Assembly (NCBI RefSeq): GCF_015351105.1
Contig: NZ_JADKRR010000001.1
Location: 1,159,069 to 1,223,068, forward strand
DNA: 64,000 bases
Direction: 5' to 3'
DNA from: Clavibacter sp. VKM Ac-2872
Lineage (GTDB): Bacteria > Actinomycetota > Actinomycetes > Actinomycetales > Microbacteriaceae
Both the position numbers and the translations under genes were made by a program. The number at the start of each line of letters is the position of its first letter. Positions within the stretch are counted from its first letter, which is position 1. The notes beneath the pieces were generated by a model, which was not told where the DNA came from, searched no databases, and worked only from the letters and a program-made list of their open reading frames with translations. Shown here in pieces: positions 54,413 through 63,016 of this stretch.

Positions 54413-55168
54413 GTGCTCGTCCTGCTGCCCCCGTCCGAGACGAAGCGCGACGGCGGGACGGAGGGGTCGCGTCTCGACCTCGACCTCCTCGCCTTCCCGG
54501 AGCTGACGGCAGAGCGCCGCACGGTGGTGCGCGCCGTCGCCGACCTCGCGCAGGATCCCGAGGCCGCGGTACGCGCCCTCAAGCTCGGCCCGCGTCAGTC
54601 GGCCGAGGTGGAGCGGAACCGCCTGCTCGAGTCCTCCCCGACCATGCCGGCGCTCCGTCGCTACACGGGTGTGCTCTACGACCCCATCGGCGCCGAATCG
54701 CTGGACGCCGCGCAGCTCGCCTTCGCCGGCCGCCATGTGGCCGTGCACTCCGCGCTCCTCGGGCCCGTCCGGGCGACCGACCCGATCCCCGCGTACCGGC
54801 TCTCGCACGACAGCCGCGTGCCGGGCCTCACGATGAAGGCGCACTGGGTGGCCTCGGTGCGACGCGTGCTCGAGGGGGTCCCCGGCCTCGTGCTCGACCT
54901 GCGCTCCGAGGGGTACGCCGCCCTCGGACCGCGACCGGGCCACGCCGACTCCGCCGTCGTGCGCGTGGTCGCCCGCGGGGAGGACGGCACCGTCCGTGCG
55001 CTCAACCACTTCAACAAGAGGGCGAAGGGCGAGCTGTTGCGGGCGTTGATCCTCGCCGGGCAGGACCTCGGTTCGGTGGCGGAGCTCCTCGCCTGGGCCG
55101 ATGACGCCGGCATCGAGCTGTCACGCGGCGACTCCGGCGAGCTCGTGCTGGTGGCCGCGCCGCACTGA
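54413..55168 (+). CDS. yaaA: YaaA/DUF328 family peroxide-stress protein
   Basis: A 251-aa protein of the YaaA family, which in E. coli lowers free intracellular iron during hydrogen peroxide stress and binds DNA. The start MLVLLPPSETKRDGG is diagnostic, and LSHDSRVPGLTMKAHW, LVLDLRSEGYAAL and NHFNKRAKGELLRAL are the family blocks. GGAGG stands 4 nt before the GTG start. It stands alone after the atp terminator; its stop lies in a hairpin shared with tag. Confidence 0.88.
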   Translation: MLVLLPPSETKRDGGTEGSRLDLDLLAFPELTAERRTVVRAVADLAQDPEAAVRALKLGPRQSAEVERNRLLESSPTMPALRRYTGVLYDPIGAESLDAAQLAFAGRHVAVHSALLGPVRATDPIPAYRLSHDSRVPGLTMKAHWVASVRRVLEGVPGLVLDLRSEGYAALGPRPGHADSAVVRVVARGEDGTVRALNHFNKRAKGELLRALILAGQDLGSVAELLAWADDAGIELSRGDSGELVLVAAPH

Positions 55169-55192
55169 CGCCGGCGCCGGCGCCGGTGTCAG
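55165..55192. terminator. Bidirectional hairpin containing the yaaA and tag stop codons
   Basis: CTGACGCCGGCG and CGCCGGTGTCAG pair over 12 bp (one G-T) around a CCGG loop. Both TGA codons, at 55166-55168 on the plus strand and 55189-55191 on the minus strand, lie in the stem. Confidence 0.7.
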
Positions 55193-55782
55193 GCGGCCCG
55201 ATGGCAGCCGACGACGTGGTCGTCCACGAGCCCCGAGGACTGCATGAGCGCGTAGACGGTGGTGGGCCCCACGAAGCGGAGGCCGTGCGCCTTGAGCTCC
55301 CGGCTGAGGGCGGTGGACTCCGGCGTGACGGCGGGGATCTCGTCCGCCGTGGCAGGTCGGGGCCGGACGCGGGGATCCGAGGCGTGCGCCCAGATCAGGC
55401 GATCGAGCGCGCCCTCTCCGTGCTCGTCGAGGAGGGCCCGCACGGCGCGCGCGTTGCCGGCGGCCGCGAGGATCTTGGCGCGATTGCGGATGATGCCGGC
55501 ATCGCCCATCAGCCGCTCGACGTCGTCCTCGTCCATGGCAGCGACCGCGTCGACGTCGAAGCCGTGGAAGACCTCGCGGAAGCGCGGGCGCTTGCGGAGG
55601 ATGGTGATCCACGACAACCCCGCCTGGAAGCCCTCGAGGCACAGCTTCTCGAACAGCGGACGGTCGCCGTGCAGCGGGCGGCCCCACTCCTCGTCGTGGT
55701 ACCTGCGGTACTCCGCGTCGGCCGCGGACCAGGCGCAGCGCGCCAGGCCGTCGTCGCCGCGCACGAGCGAGGCTCCCGTCAC
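55189..55782 (-). CDS. tag: DNA-3-methyladenine glycosylase I
   Basis: Removes 3-methyladenine from alkylated DNA; 197 aa. Recognition motifs: RCAWSAADAEYRRYHDEEWG (zinc-site Cys and the first helix), LFEKLCLEGFQAGLSW with the catalytic Glu, IIRNRAKI and the end VDDHVVGCHR with the remaining zinc ligands. GTG 55782 overlaps the stop of ogt by 4 bp, so the pair forms an alkylation-repair operon ogt-tag. Confidence 0.96.
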   Translation of the reverse strand: MTGASLVRGDDGLARCAWSAADAEYRRYHDEEWGRPLHGDRPLFEKLCLEGFQAGLSWITILRKRPRFREVFHGFDVDAVAAMDEDDVERLMGDAGIIRNRAKILAAAGNARAVRALLDEHGEGALDRLIWAHASDPRVRPRPATADEIPAVTPESTALSRELKAHGLRFVGPTTVYALMQSSGLVDDHVVGCHRAA

Positions 55783-56399
55783 GACAGCACCGAGCCCTCG
55801 AGCGCGAGCAGCCGCACCTTGGTGGCGACCCCGTCGCCCGCGCTGAAGCCGGTCACGCGTCCGTCGGAGCCGAGCACGCGATGGCAGGGCACCAGGATGC
55901 AGAGCCGGTTCGCCCCGACGGCCCCGCCGACCGCGCGCGCCCCGCCGGGACGACCCGCGGCCTGCGCGAGGGCGCCGTACGTCGTGACGCCGCCGTGGGG
56001 GACGCGGGTGAGCGCCTGCCAGACGGCGACCTGGAAGGGGGTCCCCGTCAGCCGGACCGGGACGTCGAACGACGTGCGACGACCGGAGAAGTGCTCCTCC
56101 AGCTGCCGCGCCGCCTCCGTGAGCACGGGGCTCGGCCGGTCGGCCAGGTGGTCGAGCGGCAGGACCCCCGCGGTCGCGATCGAGAGGGCGACGACCCGGT
56201 CGCCCTCGGCCACGAGCTCCAGGCGGCCGACGGGGGACGGCATCCGCAGGAGCGCGGCGCCGGCGGGGAGGAGGCCCGCGGCGGGCGGGAGCGGACGGCG
56301 GGGATCGGCGTCGGATGCGGGGGATCCGGGACGGCGATGGGGGGACGGGGGAGCGGGCCGACGCGCGAGGGCGGCGGCGGGAGCCGAGGCGGGGGTCAT
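55779..56399 (-). CDS. ogt: Methylated-DNA-[protein]-cysteine S-methyltransferase
   Basis: Suicidal O6-methylguanine repair protein, 206 aa. The acceptor Cys172 lies in ILVPCHRVLGSDG; FQVAVWQALTRVPHGGVTTYG carries the helix-turn-helix and arginine-finger region. The first 50 residues are Pro/Ala/Arg-rich; an ATG at residue 53 would give a normal 154-aa protein, but the longer start at 56399 has TACGTT 6 nt upstream like other leaderless genes here. It is coupled to tag. Confidence 0.93.
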   Translation of the reverse strand: MTPASAPAAALARRPAPPSPHRRPGSPASDADPRRPLPPAAGLLPAGAALLRMPSPVGRLELVAEGDRVVALSIATAGVLPLDHLADRPSPVLTEAARQLEEHFSGRRTSFDVPVRLTGTPFQVAVWQALTRVPHGGVTTYGALAQAAGRPGGARAVGGAVGANRLCILVPCHRVLGSDGRVTGFSAGDGVATKVRLLALEGSVLS

Positions 56400-56405
56400 G
56401 CGGCG

Positions 56406-56411
56406 AACGTA
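56406..56411 (-). promoter_or_regulatory. Candidate -10 box (TACGTT) for ogt-tag
   Basis: TACGTT on the minus strand is 6 nt before the ATG at 56399 with no ribosome binding site. Confidence 0.4.
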
Positions 56412-56502
56412 CGACGAGACGCCGCGCGCAGCCCGGTCGCGGTCCGGTCGGGGGAGGGGCGGCGCGATGCGCCGTCGGGGGAGGAGACGGAGCGCACCGC
56501 CA

Positions 56503-56982
56503 TCACCGGGAGCGCCCGTGACCGTCCTGGGTGTGGACCTTGAGGTAGACGAACGTCTCCGTGCTCACGACGCCCTCCAGCGCCCGGATGCGGGCGTTGA
56601 GCAGCTCCACGAGCTCCTCGTCGTCCTCGCAGACCACCTCGGCCAGGAGGTCGAACGTGCCGGCCGTCATCACCACGTAGTCGACGGCCGGGATGTCCGC
56701 GAGGGCGTCCGCGACCACCCGCACGTCCCCGCTCACGGTGACGCCGATCATCGCCTGCCGGGTGAGCCCCAGCTGCTGCGGGTCGGTGAGCGCGACGATG
56801 CGGATCACGCCCGCGTCGGTGAGCTTCTGCACGCGCTGGCGGACGGCGGCCTCGCTGAGGCCCACCGCCTTGCCGATCTCGGCGTACGAGCGCCGCCCGT
56901 CCTCGCGCAGCTGCTCCACGATGGATCGGGAGATCGCGTCGACGGGGAGCCCGCGGGTGGAGGGGCGCTGCGGCGTGCTCAT
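56503..56982 (-). CDS. Lrp/AsnC family transcriptional regulator
   Basis: A 159-aa feast/famine regulator: N-terminal winged helix-turn-helix (RRSYAEIGKAVGLSEAAVRQ) and a C-terminal RAM/ACT-like effector domain (MIGVTVSGDVRVVADALADI, VVMTAGTFDLLAEVVCED). These proteins form octamers and respond to amino acids. The target is unknown; the neighbouring ogt-tag repair pair is not an obvious one. ATG 56982 follows CATGCT by 6 nt. Confidence 0.92.
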   Translation of the reverse strand: MSTPQRPSTRGLPVDAISRSIVEQLREDGRRSYAEIGKAVGLSEAAVRQRVQKLTDAGVIRIVALTDPQQLGLTRQAMIGVTVSGDVRVVADALADIPAVDYVVMTAGTFDLLAEVVCEDDEELVELLNARIRALEGVVSTETFVYLKVHTQDGHGRSR

Positions 56983-57128
56983 CGTCCGAGCATGCCAGTC
57001 CGGAGGTGGCCGGGCAACCGGATCCGCGGCCACCGCGCGCTCGCACGGTCCGGATGCCCCTCGGCGGGCGGGCGGCCGGTCGCTGTCCGACGGGTGGCGC
57101 ATCCCTCGGCCGGAGCGCGGCCGCGCGA

Positions 57129-57134
57129 TAGGAT
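57129..57134 (+). promoter_or_regulatory. Candidate -10 box (TAGGAT) for the FHA/PP2C pair
   Basis: TAGGAT occurs 78 nt before the GTG of the FHA gene, giving a leader of roughly 70 nt if used. Confidence 0.3.
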
Positions 57135-57212
57135 CCGTGTCAGCGCGTCCGGCCGCCCGAGGCGAGGCGCCGACCGCCCGCCCGGGCGCCGACCCTCGAT
57201 GGAGCCGATGAC

Positions 57213-58364
57213 GTGAGCGAGGGCTCCCACCGATCCTCCCCCGCCGGCGCGGGGTCGGCCGGCATCGCGGTCGTGACGCCCCATGCCGTCGTCCTGCTGC
57301 CCGCGGGCGCACCGACGCGGATCACGGAGGACCTGTGGCGCGCGGTCGCGGATCCGGCCGTCACGGCGGAGGCGCTCGTCGGGGCGCTGCCCCTCCGCGG
57401 ACCCGACGAGGTCGTCTCCTTCGCCGTCGTCGTGCACGAGGCCACCGGTCCGGAGGGCGCACGCCTCCAGGTGGTGCTGCGCGGCGATGCCGTCGTGGAC
57501 GTGGAGGTCCACGGGGCCGCCGATCCGCGTCGGGTCGACGCGCGGCGGGCCCAGCCGTTCTACCTCGCGACGCTCGACCGGGTGCGGGCGTACCGGGCCG
57601 GGCGCGCCGACGCCGGTCCGGACGCGTCCGCGGGCCCGGCGGATGGCCTGCCGCTCCTGGCGGGTGTCGTCGCCGCCGACGCCGTGGGGTGGCGCATCGA
57701 CCGCGCGCGACCCGGTGATCCGGCGGGCGGCGCCTCGGTCTCCCGCGCGGCCGAGCCGTCCGCGCCCCCCGCCTCCCCGCGACCCGTGGATCCCGCGCTC
57801 GTCGCCACCGTCCTCGACGGCCCCGCGGATGTCGGGCGGCCGCGGAGCGCGGACGACGGTCCCCGTCACGCGCGGGCGCAGGCGGATCCGCGCGAGGCCG
57901 ATGCCGCCGTCCCCGCCCGCACCGGCCCCGCCGGCGTGCCCACCGTCGCCATGCCGGCGATGCCACCCGCGGAGGAGGAGGCCGCCCCGCGCGTCATCCA
58001 CGCGTTCCGCGTCCTGCGCGACGGGGTGCCGCACGCGGACGCGGACGCCCCCGAGCGGATCCCGCTCGACGCCCCCGCCATCGTCGGTCGTCGCCCCCGA
58101 CCGCCCCGCGTCGTCCGGGGCGTCGCGCCGCGGCTCGTGGCCGTGCCCTCCCCGCTCGGCGAGATCTCCGGCACGCACCTGGGGCTCCGGCAGGACTCCG
58201 GCGTCGTCGTCGTCAGCGACCTCGATTCCACGAACGGCACCGCCGTGCTCGCGCCCGGGGCCGAGCGCCTCGTGCTCCGACCGGGCGAGTCGCTCGTGGT
58301 CGTGCCCGGCACGCGCATCGACATCGGCGACGGCGTCGTCCTCGAGATCCTGTCCGCCCGATGA
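57213..58364 (+). CDS. FHA-domain protein
   Basis: A 383-aa soluble protein. The first 170 residues form an unassigned domain; residues about 170-270 are a Pro/Ala-rich linker; residues about 285-380 form an FHA phosphothreonine-binding domain with the expected GRRP, SGTHLGLRQ and DLDSTNGT motifs. The canonical Ser of the phospho-binding loop is in the SGTH stretch. It has no kinase or transmembrane part. Its stop overlaps the start of a PP2C phosphatase gene (ATGA), so the two likely act together on phosphorylated partners made by a kinase encoded elsewhere. Confidence 0.85.
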   Translation: MSEGSHRSSPAGAGSAGIAVVTPHAVVLLPAGAPTRITEDLWRAVADPAVTAEALVGALPLRGPDEVVSFAVVVHEATGPEGARLQVVLRGDAVVDVEVHGAADPRRVDARRAQPFYLATLDRVRAYRAGRADAGPDASAGPADGLPLLAGVVAADAVGWRIDRARPGDPAGGASVSRAAEPSAPPASPRPVDPALVATVLDGPADVGRPRSADDGPRHARAQADPREADAAVPARTGPAGVPTVAMPAMPPAEEEAAPRVIHAFRVLRDGVPHADADAPERIPLDAPAIVGRRPRPPRVVRGVAPRLVAVPSPLGEISGTHLGLRQDSGVVVVSDLDSTNGTAVLAPGAERLVLRPGESLVVVPGTRIDIGDGVVLEILSAR

Positions 58365-59197
58365 CCGCCATCGGGCCGGACGTCCCGGAGACCTCCCTCG
58401 CGCTGCCCGACGGTCGGACGCTCGTGCTCGGGTGGGCGTCGATGACCGACCGGGGCCTCCGCCGCGACCACAACGAGGACAGCGTGCTCGCGGCCGTCCC
58501 GTACTTCGCCGTGGCGGACGGCATGGGCGGGCACGCCGCCGGCGACGTGGCCAGCGACGCCGTCATCCGCCGCCTCGCCGAGGAGCAGGGGCGCGCCGAG
58601 TCCGGGTTCGCGGATCCCGAGGGCCTGGAGCCGGCGCTCGACCTCGCCGTCGACGACATCCGCGAGGAGACGGGCGACCTCGAGCTGCACGCGGGCACGA
58701 CCGTCACGGGCGCGTGCCTGACCCTCGTGTCCGACCGCCCGTACTGGGCGGTCTTCAACGTCGGCGACTCGCGCGTCTACCAGCTCCGCGGCGACGTCCT
58801 CGAGCAGGTCACCGTCGACCACTCCGTCGTGCAGGAGATGGTGGACGCGGGCCGCATCACGCGCGCGCAGGCCGACCGGCACCCGGACGGCAACATCATC
58901 ACGCGGGCCGTCGGCGTCGGCGACGCCGCGGAGGCGGACTACTGGCTCCTGCCCGTCACCGCGCGGCTGCGGCTGCTGGTCTGCTCAGACGGGCTGACGA
59001 AGGAGCTGGCCGACGCGGAGATCCGCGGGCACCTGCTGCGCGCGGACGACGCGGCCACCGCCGTGCGCGACCTCGTGGTGCACGCGTTGGAGAACGGCGG
59101 CCGCGACAACGTGTCGGCGATCGTGGTCGACGTGCTGCGGATCGACCCGGCCGTCGCGGCACCGAAGACCCCGCGCCGGTTCGGGCTGCGCCGCTGA
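58361..59197 (+). CDS. PP2C-type Ser/Thr protein phosphatase
   Basis: Mn/Mg-dependent phosphatase of the PPM family, 278 aa. Metal-binding and catalytic motifs: RRDHNEDSVLA, FAVADGMGGHAAGD, GTTVTGACL, VGDSRVYQLRG, LLVCSDGLTKEL and GGRDNVSAIVV. There is no transmembrane helix, unlike PstP, which is membrane-anchored. It is coupled to the FHA-domain gene. No protein kinase, PBP or FtsW gene is adjacent, so this is not the classical pstP cluster. Confidence 0.93.
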   Translation: MTAIGPDVPETSLALPDGRTLVLGWASMTDRGLRRDHNEDSVLAAVPYFAVADGMGGHAAGDVASDAVIRRLAEEQGRAESGFADPEGLEPALDLAVDDIREETGDLELHAGTTVTGACLTLVSDRPYWAVFNVGDSRVYQLRGDVLEQVTVDHSVVQEMVDAGRITRAQADRHPDGNIITRAVGVGDAAEADYWLLPVTARLRLLVCSDGLTKELADAEIRGHLLRADDAATAVRDLVVHALENGGRDNVSAIVVDVLRIDPAVAAPKTPRRFGLRR

Positions 59198-59234
59198 TCC
59201 TGACGCCGCCCGGCGCCCGGCCGCGTCGCCCGCG

Positions 59235-60221
59235 CTACGCGTGCAGCGCGTCGTTGAGGATCGACCCGCCGCCGCGCCGCGGGACCGCCTCGACGGCGCC
59301 CGTGAGCGAGTTGCGGCGGAACAGGATCCCGGGCCGCCCGGAGAGCTCGACGGCCTTCACCTGCGGCACGGTGCCGTCCGGACCGGGCGCCTCGCCCGCG
59401 AGGCGCACCTTGGTGCCGGCCGTCACGTAGAGGCCGGCCTCCACGACGCTGTCGTCGCCGATGGAGATGCCGACGCCCGAGTTCGCGCCGAGGAGCGCCC
59501 GCTCGCCGATCTCGACGCGCTGCGTGCCGCCGCCCGAGAGCGTGCCCATGATGGACGCGCCGCCGCCGACGTCCGAGCCGTCGCCCACGACGACGCCCTG
59601 CGTGATCCGGCCCTCGACCATGGAGGAGCCGAGGGTGCCGGCGTTGAAGTTGACGAAGCCCTCGTGCATGACCGTGGTGCCGGGCGCGAGGTGCGCGCCG
59701 AGCCGCACGCGCGACGCGTCGGCGATGCGGACCCGGTCGGGCGTGACGTAGTCGAGCAGGCGCGGGAACTTGTCCACGCCGTGCGCGGCGATGCCGGCCC
59801 GCTGGAGCGACGGGCGCAGCCGGTCGAAGTCGTCGGGGTGCACGGGGCCGGCGTTGGTCCACACGACGATGGGGAGCTGCGCGAAGATCCCCTCCAGGGA
59901 GATCGTGTTCGGCGCGACGAGCAGGTGGCTGAGCAGGTGCAGCCGCAGGTACGCGTCGGGGGTCGACGCGGGCGGCGTCTGCAGGTCGATCTCGACCGTG
60001 ACGATGTCGATCGTGACGCCGCGGCGCGGGTCGGCCACTGCCAGCTCCTCGATCCAGGCCGGGGCGATCCAGCGGTCGCGGCCGGCCGGGAGGGACCCGA
60101 GCTCGGGAGCCGGGAACCAGGTGTCGAGCACGGTGCCGTCGGAGGCGACCGTCGCGAGCCCGTAGCCCCACGCGGATCCGGAGGCGGGCGCGGTGGACGA
60201 GGGCGAAGCGGGGGATGCCAT
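59235..60221 (-). CDS. dapD: Tetrahydrodipicolinate N-succinyltransferase
   Basis: Transfers succinyl from succinyl-CoA to tetrahydrodipicolinate in lysine/diaminopimelate synthesis; 328 aa, the actinobacterial group 2 length. The C-terminal half is a left-handed beta helix of hexapeptide repeats (DASRVRLGAHLAPGTTVMHE, then MVEGRITQGVVVGDGSDVGG, then IGERALLGANSGVGISIGDD). The family's NFNAGT motif is present. It is divergent from dapE, with which it shares an 80-bp region. TACGCT lies 6 nt before the ATG. Confidence 0.95.
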   Translation of the reverse strand: MASPASPSSTAPASGSAWGYGLATVASDGTVLDTWFPAPELGSLPAGRDRWIAPAWIEELAVADPRRGVTIDIVTVEIDLQTPPASTPDAYLRLHLLSHLLVAPNTISLEGIFAQLPIVVWTNAGPVHPDDFDRLRPSLQRAGIAAHGVDKFPRLLDYVTPDRVRIADASRVRLGAHLAPGTTVMHEGFVNFNAGTLGSSMVEGRITQGVVVGDGSDVGGGASIMGTLSGGGTQRVEIGERALLGANSGVGISIGDDSVVEAGLYVTAGTKVRLAGEAPGPDGTVPQVKAVELSGRPGILFRRNSLTGAVEAVPRRGGGSILNDALHA

Positions 60222-60227
60222 GCGGCC

Positions 60228-60233
60228 AGCGTA
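60228..60233 (-). promoter_or_regulatory. Candidate -10 box (TACGCT) for dapD
   Basis: On the minus strand TACGCT lies 6 nt upstream of the ATG at 60221 with no ribosome binding site. Confidence 0.45.
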
Positions 60234-60288
60234 CCGATCGCCGATGGCCGTCCCGGGTCCTCCCCAGGACCGCGTCCGACCGCCGACC

Positions 60289-60294
60289 TAGGAT
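60289..60294 (+). promoter_or_regulatory. Candidate -10 box (TAGGAT) for dapE
   Basis: TAGGAT ends 7 nt before the ATG at 60302. It overlaps an earlier in-frame ATG at 60293, which argues for the later start. The dapD -10 box lies about 55 bp away on the other strand. Confidence 0.5.
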
Positions 60295-60301
60295 GATCCG
60301 C

Positions 60302-61399
60302 ATGCCGACCGACGCGCCTCCCGTGCCCGAGCTCGACCTCACCGCGGGGAGCGTGCAGGTCACCCGCGCCATCTGCGACATCGAGTCGGTCTCCGGCGAC
60401 GAGGGCACCCTCGCGGACGCGATCGAGAGCGCGCTCGCCGGCTGCGCGCACCTCCAGCTGGAGCGCGACGGCGACGCGGTCGTCGCCCGCACGCACCTCG
60501 GTCGCGACCGCCGCGTCGTCATCGCCGGCCACATCGACACGGTGCCCCTCAACCGCAACCTGCCCACGCGCACCGAGCACGATGGCGGCGTCGAGTACCT
60601 CTGGGGCCGCGGCACCGTCGACATGAAGGCGGGCGTCGCCGTGCAGCTCGTGCTGGCCGCCGAGCTCGTCGATCCCGCCTACGACATCACCTGGATCTGG
60701 TACGACCACGAGGAGGTCTCCGACAGCCTCAACGGGCTCGGCCGCCTCGCCCGCACCCGGCCCGAGCTGCTCGAGGGCGACTTCGCGATCCTCGGCGAGC
60801 CGACGCGGGCCGAGATCGAGGGCGGCTGCAACGGCAACCTCCGCGTCGAGGTCCGCGCCTTCGGGAAGCGCTCGCACTCGGCCCGCTCCTGGGTGGGCGA
60901 GAACGCCATCCACCGCATCGCCCCCGTGCTCGACACCCTCGCCGCGTACGAGGCGCGCGAGGTGGAGGTCGACGGCCTCGTCTACCGCGAGGGCCTCAAC
61001 GCCGTCGGGGTCTCCGGCGGCATCGCGGGCAACGTCATCCCGGACGAGGCCATGGTGCACGTCAACTACCGCTTCGCGCCCAGCCGATCCGGCGCCGAGG
61101 CCGTCGAGCACGTCACGAGCCTGTTCCCGGGATTCGAGGTCACGGTCGTCGACCTCGCGGAGGGCGCGCGCCCGGGGCTCGACGCCGAGATCGCGCAGCC
61201 CTTCCTCGCGGCGGTCGGCGGCGAGGCGCGCCCCAAGTACGGCTGGACCGACGTCGCCCGCTTCAGCGCGCTCGGCATCCCCGCCGTGAACTACGGCCCC
61301 GGGGATCCGCTCCTCGCCCACCACGACGACGAGCGCGTCGACGTCGCCCAGATCACCTCGTGCGAGCGCGGGCTCCGGGCGTGGCTGACGGCGCGCTGA
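60302..61399 (+). CDS. dapE: Succinyl-diaminopimelate desuccinylase
   Basis: Zinc hydrolase removing the succinyl group from N-succinyl-LL-diaminopimelate; 365 aa, M20 peptidase family. Metal and catalytic residues are visible: VVIAGHIDTVP (His, Asp), GRGTVDMKAG (bridging Asp), IWYDHEEVSD (general-base Glu and metal Glu), LGEPTRAEIEGGCNGNLR (metal Asp/Glu region) and the final LLAHHDDERVD with the last His. The dimerisation lid domain lies between about residues 170 and 285. ATG 60302 is chosen from the TAGGAT spacing. The 3' end overlaps the next gene by 19 bp. Confidence 0.95.
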   Translation: MPTDAPPVPELDLTAGSVQVTRAICDIESVSGDEGTLADAIESALAGCAHLQLERDGDAVVARTHLGRDRRVVIAGHIDTVPLNRNLPTRTEHDGGVEYLWGRGTVDMKAGVAVQLVLAAELVDPAYDITWIWYDHEEVSDSLNGLGRLARTRPELLEGDFAILGEPTRAEIEGGCNGNLRVEVRAFGKRSHSARSWVGENAIHRIAPVLDTLAAYEAREVEVDGLVYREGLNAVGVSGGIAGNVIPDEAMVHVNYRFAPSRSGAEAVEHVTSLFPGFEVTVVDLAEGARPGLDAEIAQPFLAAVGGEARPKYGWTDVARFSALGIPAVNYGPGDPLLAHHDDERVDVAQITSCERGLRAWLTAR

Positions 61400-62613
61400 C
61401 CGGGACGGCCGGGCGCACGACGCGACTCGACCTGCCGGACGACCGACCCGCCGGCCGCCTGCCCTGGTGGGCGGCCGTCCTCGGGATCTACGCCCTGAGC
61501 CGCATCCTCACCACCGTGCTGATGCTCGTCTCGGCGCGGAGCCAGATCCGCACCCCGTGGGGCCCCGCTTCCCCCTCGTACCTGCAGTTCGCGACGTTCT
61601 GGGACGCCGGCTGGTACCGCGACATCGCGACCTTCGGCTACCCGACGTCGCTCCCCGTCGACACCGCCGGCCACGTGCAGTCGAACCCGTGGGCCTTCCT
61701 GCCCGTGTACCCGACGATCGTGCGGGCCATCCAGGACGCCACGGGCGCGCCCTTCGACGTGACGGCCGTCGCCGTCTCGGTGCTGGCCGGAGGCGGCGCG
61801 GTCCTCGTGCTGCACCGCCTGCTGTCGCGCTTCCTCTCCCCGTCGTCCACGCTCACCGCGGTGGTCATCGTCTGCGTCGCCCCGGTCTCGCCGCTGTTCC
61901 AGATCGCGTACGCGGAGAGCCTGCAGACGCTCCTGCTCCTCACCGCCCTGCTGCTCCTCGTCGAGCGTCGGTACGTGGTGCTCGCGCCCGTCGTCGTGGT
62001 CATGGCGTTCACCCGACCCCTCGGCCTCGCCTTCGCGTTGACGCTGGTCCTGCACGGCGCCCACCGGATCGCGACGGCCCGTCGCGATCCGTTCCCGGTG
62101 GCGGAGCGCGCCCGGCTCGTCCTGGCGACGACGGCCGCCGTGGCCGCGGGGGCCGCGTGGCCGGTGATCGCGTGGATCCGCACGGGCTCCCTCTCCGCCT
62201 ACACCGACACGGAGCTCTCCTGGCGCGCGGCCTACGTCGGCTACCGCCACCTCGTGCCCTTCGAGGCGTGGTTCGACGCCGGGGACTTCTGGATCGGCGG
62301 GGTCGTCGGCGCGATCGCCGTGCTCCTCGTCATGGCGGCGTTCGTCCTGATCCTCGTCCGCCCCTCCGTGCGCGCGCTCGGTCCCGACCTCCGCATCTGG
62401 ATCGCGTCCTACGGCCTGTACCTCTTCGCGGTCTTCTTCCCGCAGTCGAGCGTCTTCCGCCTCCTGCTGCCCATGATCCCGCTGGCCGGGGCGCTCGCCG
62501 TGCCCCGGTCGCGCGCCTACCGCGTCGCCGTCGTCGCCGCCATGATCGTCGGCCAGTGGATCTGGATCGACGTCTTCTGGCGCGCCACGGCCGGCGACTG
62601 GACGCCGCCGTGA
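61381..62613 (+). CDS. PIG-V-like membrane mannosyltransferase-family protein
   Basis: A polytopic membrane protein, 410 aa, about ten helices. The luminal-loop pattern FWDAGWYRDIATFGYP, which holds the acidic residue near helix 1, matches the PIG-V / GT-C mannosyltransferase fold, and PWAFLPVYPTIVRAI follows as in that family. GT-C enzymes use polyprenyl-phosphate sugars on the outer membrane face; the acceptor here is not known. GTG 61381 is used; it lies inside dapE and overlaps its end by 19 bp. dapE and this gene are probably co-transcribed. Confidence 0.75.
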   Translation: MADGALTGTAGRTTRLDLPDDRPAGRLPWWAAVLGIYALSRILTTVLMLVSARSQIRTPWGPASPSYLQFATFWDAGWYRDIATFGYPTSLPVDTAGHVQSNPWAFLPVYPTIVRAIQDATGAPFDVTAVAVSVLAGGGAVLVLHRLLSRFLSPSSTLTAVVIVCVAPVSPLFQIAYAESLQTLLLLTALLLLVERRYVVLAPVVVVMAFTRPLGLAFALTLVLHGAHRIATARRDPFPVAERARLVLATTAAVAAGAAWPVIAWIRTGSLSAYTDTELSWRAAYVGYRHLVPFEAWFDAGDFWIGGVVGAIAVLLVMAAFVLILVRPSVRALGPDLRIWIASYGLYLFAVFFPQSSVFRLLLPMIPLAGALAVPRSRAYRVAVVAAMIVGQWIWIDVFWRATAGDWTPP

Positions 62614-62760
62614 TCCGGCCGGAGCGCCGCCGCCCGGGGTGCTCGCCGCGCCCCCTCCACGGCCGGACGGGGGCGTTCCGCGCGTAGCACGGCGCCGCGC
62701 GTCCATCCGGGGGCGTGTCCATGCGGGATAATGGATGCACATCCACGAAAGGGGAGCCGA

Positions 62761-62934
62761 ATGGCAGCCATGAAGCCCAGGACCGGCGACGGACCGATGG
62801 AGGCCGTGAAGGAGGGCAGGCTCATCATCGTGCGCGTGCCCTTGGAGGGAGGCGGACGACTCGTCGTCTCCGTCAACGACGCCGAAGCGAAGGAGCTTCA
62901 CGACGCCCTCGCCGCGGTGACCAGCGCGAGCTAG
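62761..62934 (+). CDS. DUF3117 small protein
   Basis: A 57-aa protein, near the usual size of this actinobacteria-specific family. MAAMKPRTGDGPMEAVKEGR followed by VPLEGGGRLVVSV is the family signature. No enzyme motif; function unknown. AAAGGGGAG stands about 6 nt upstream of the ATG. It is next to the O-methyltransferase and tatB genes, a linkage also seen in mycobacteria. A perfect 16-bp hairpin follows. Confidence 0.92.
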   Translation: MAAMKPRTGDGPMEAVKEGRLIIVRVPLEGGGRLVVSVNDAEAKELHDALAAVTSAS

Positions 62935-62954
62935 TCGGAACGCGCATCACGCGA

Positions 62955-62989
62955 CATCGCCCGCCCCGTCGACGACGGGGCGGGCGATG
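62955..62989. terminator. Bidirectional hairpin terminator, 16-bp perfect stem
   Basis: CATCGCCCGCCCCGTC (62955-62970) and GACGGGGCGGGCGATG (62974-62989) pair perfectly around a 3-nt loop, between the convergent DUF3117 and O-methyltransferase genes. Confidence 0.88.
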
Positions 62990-63016
62990 CTGTGTCCGGG
63001 CTGCGGCCCGGGCGGC

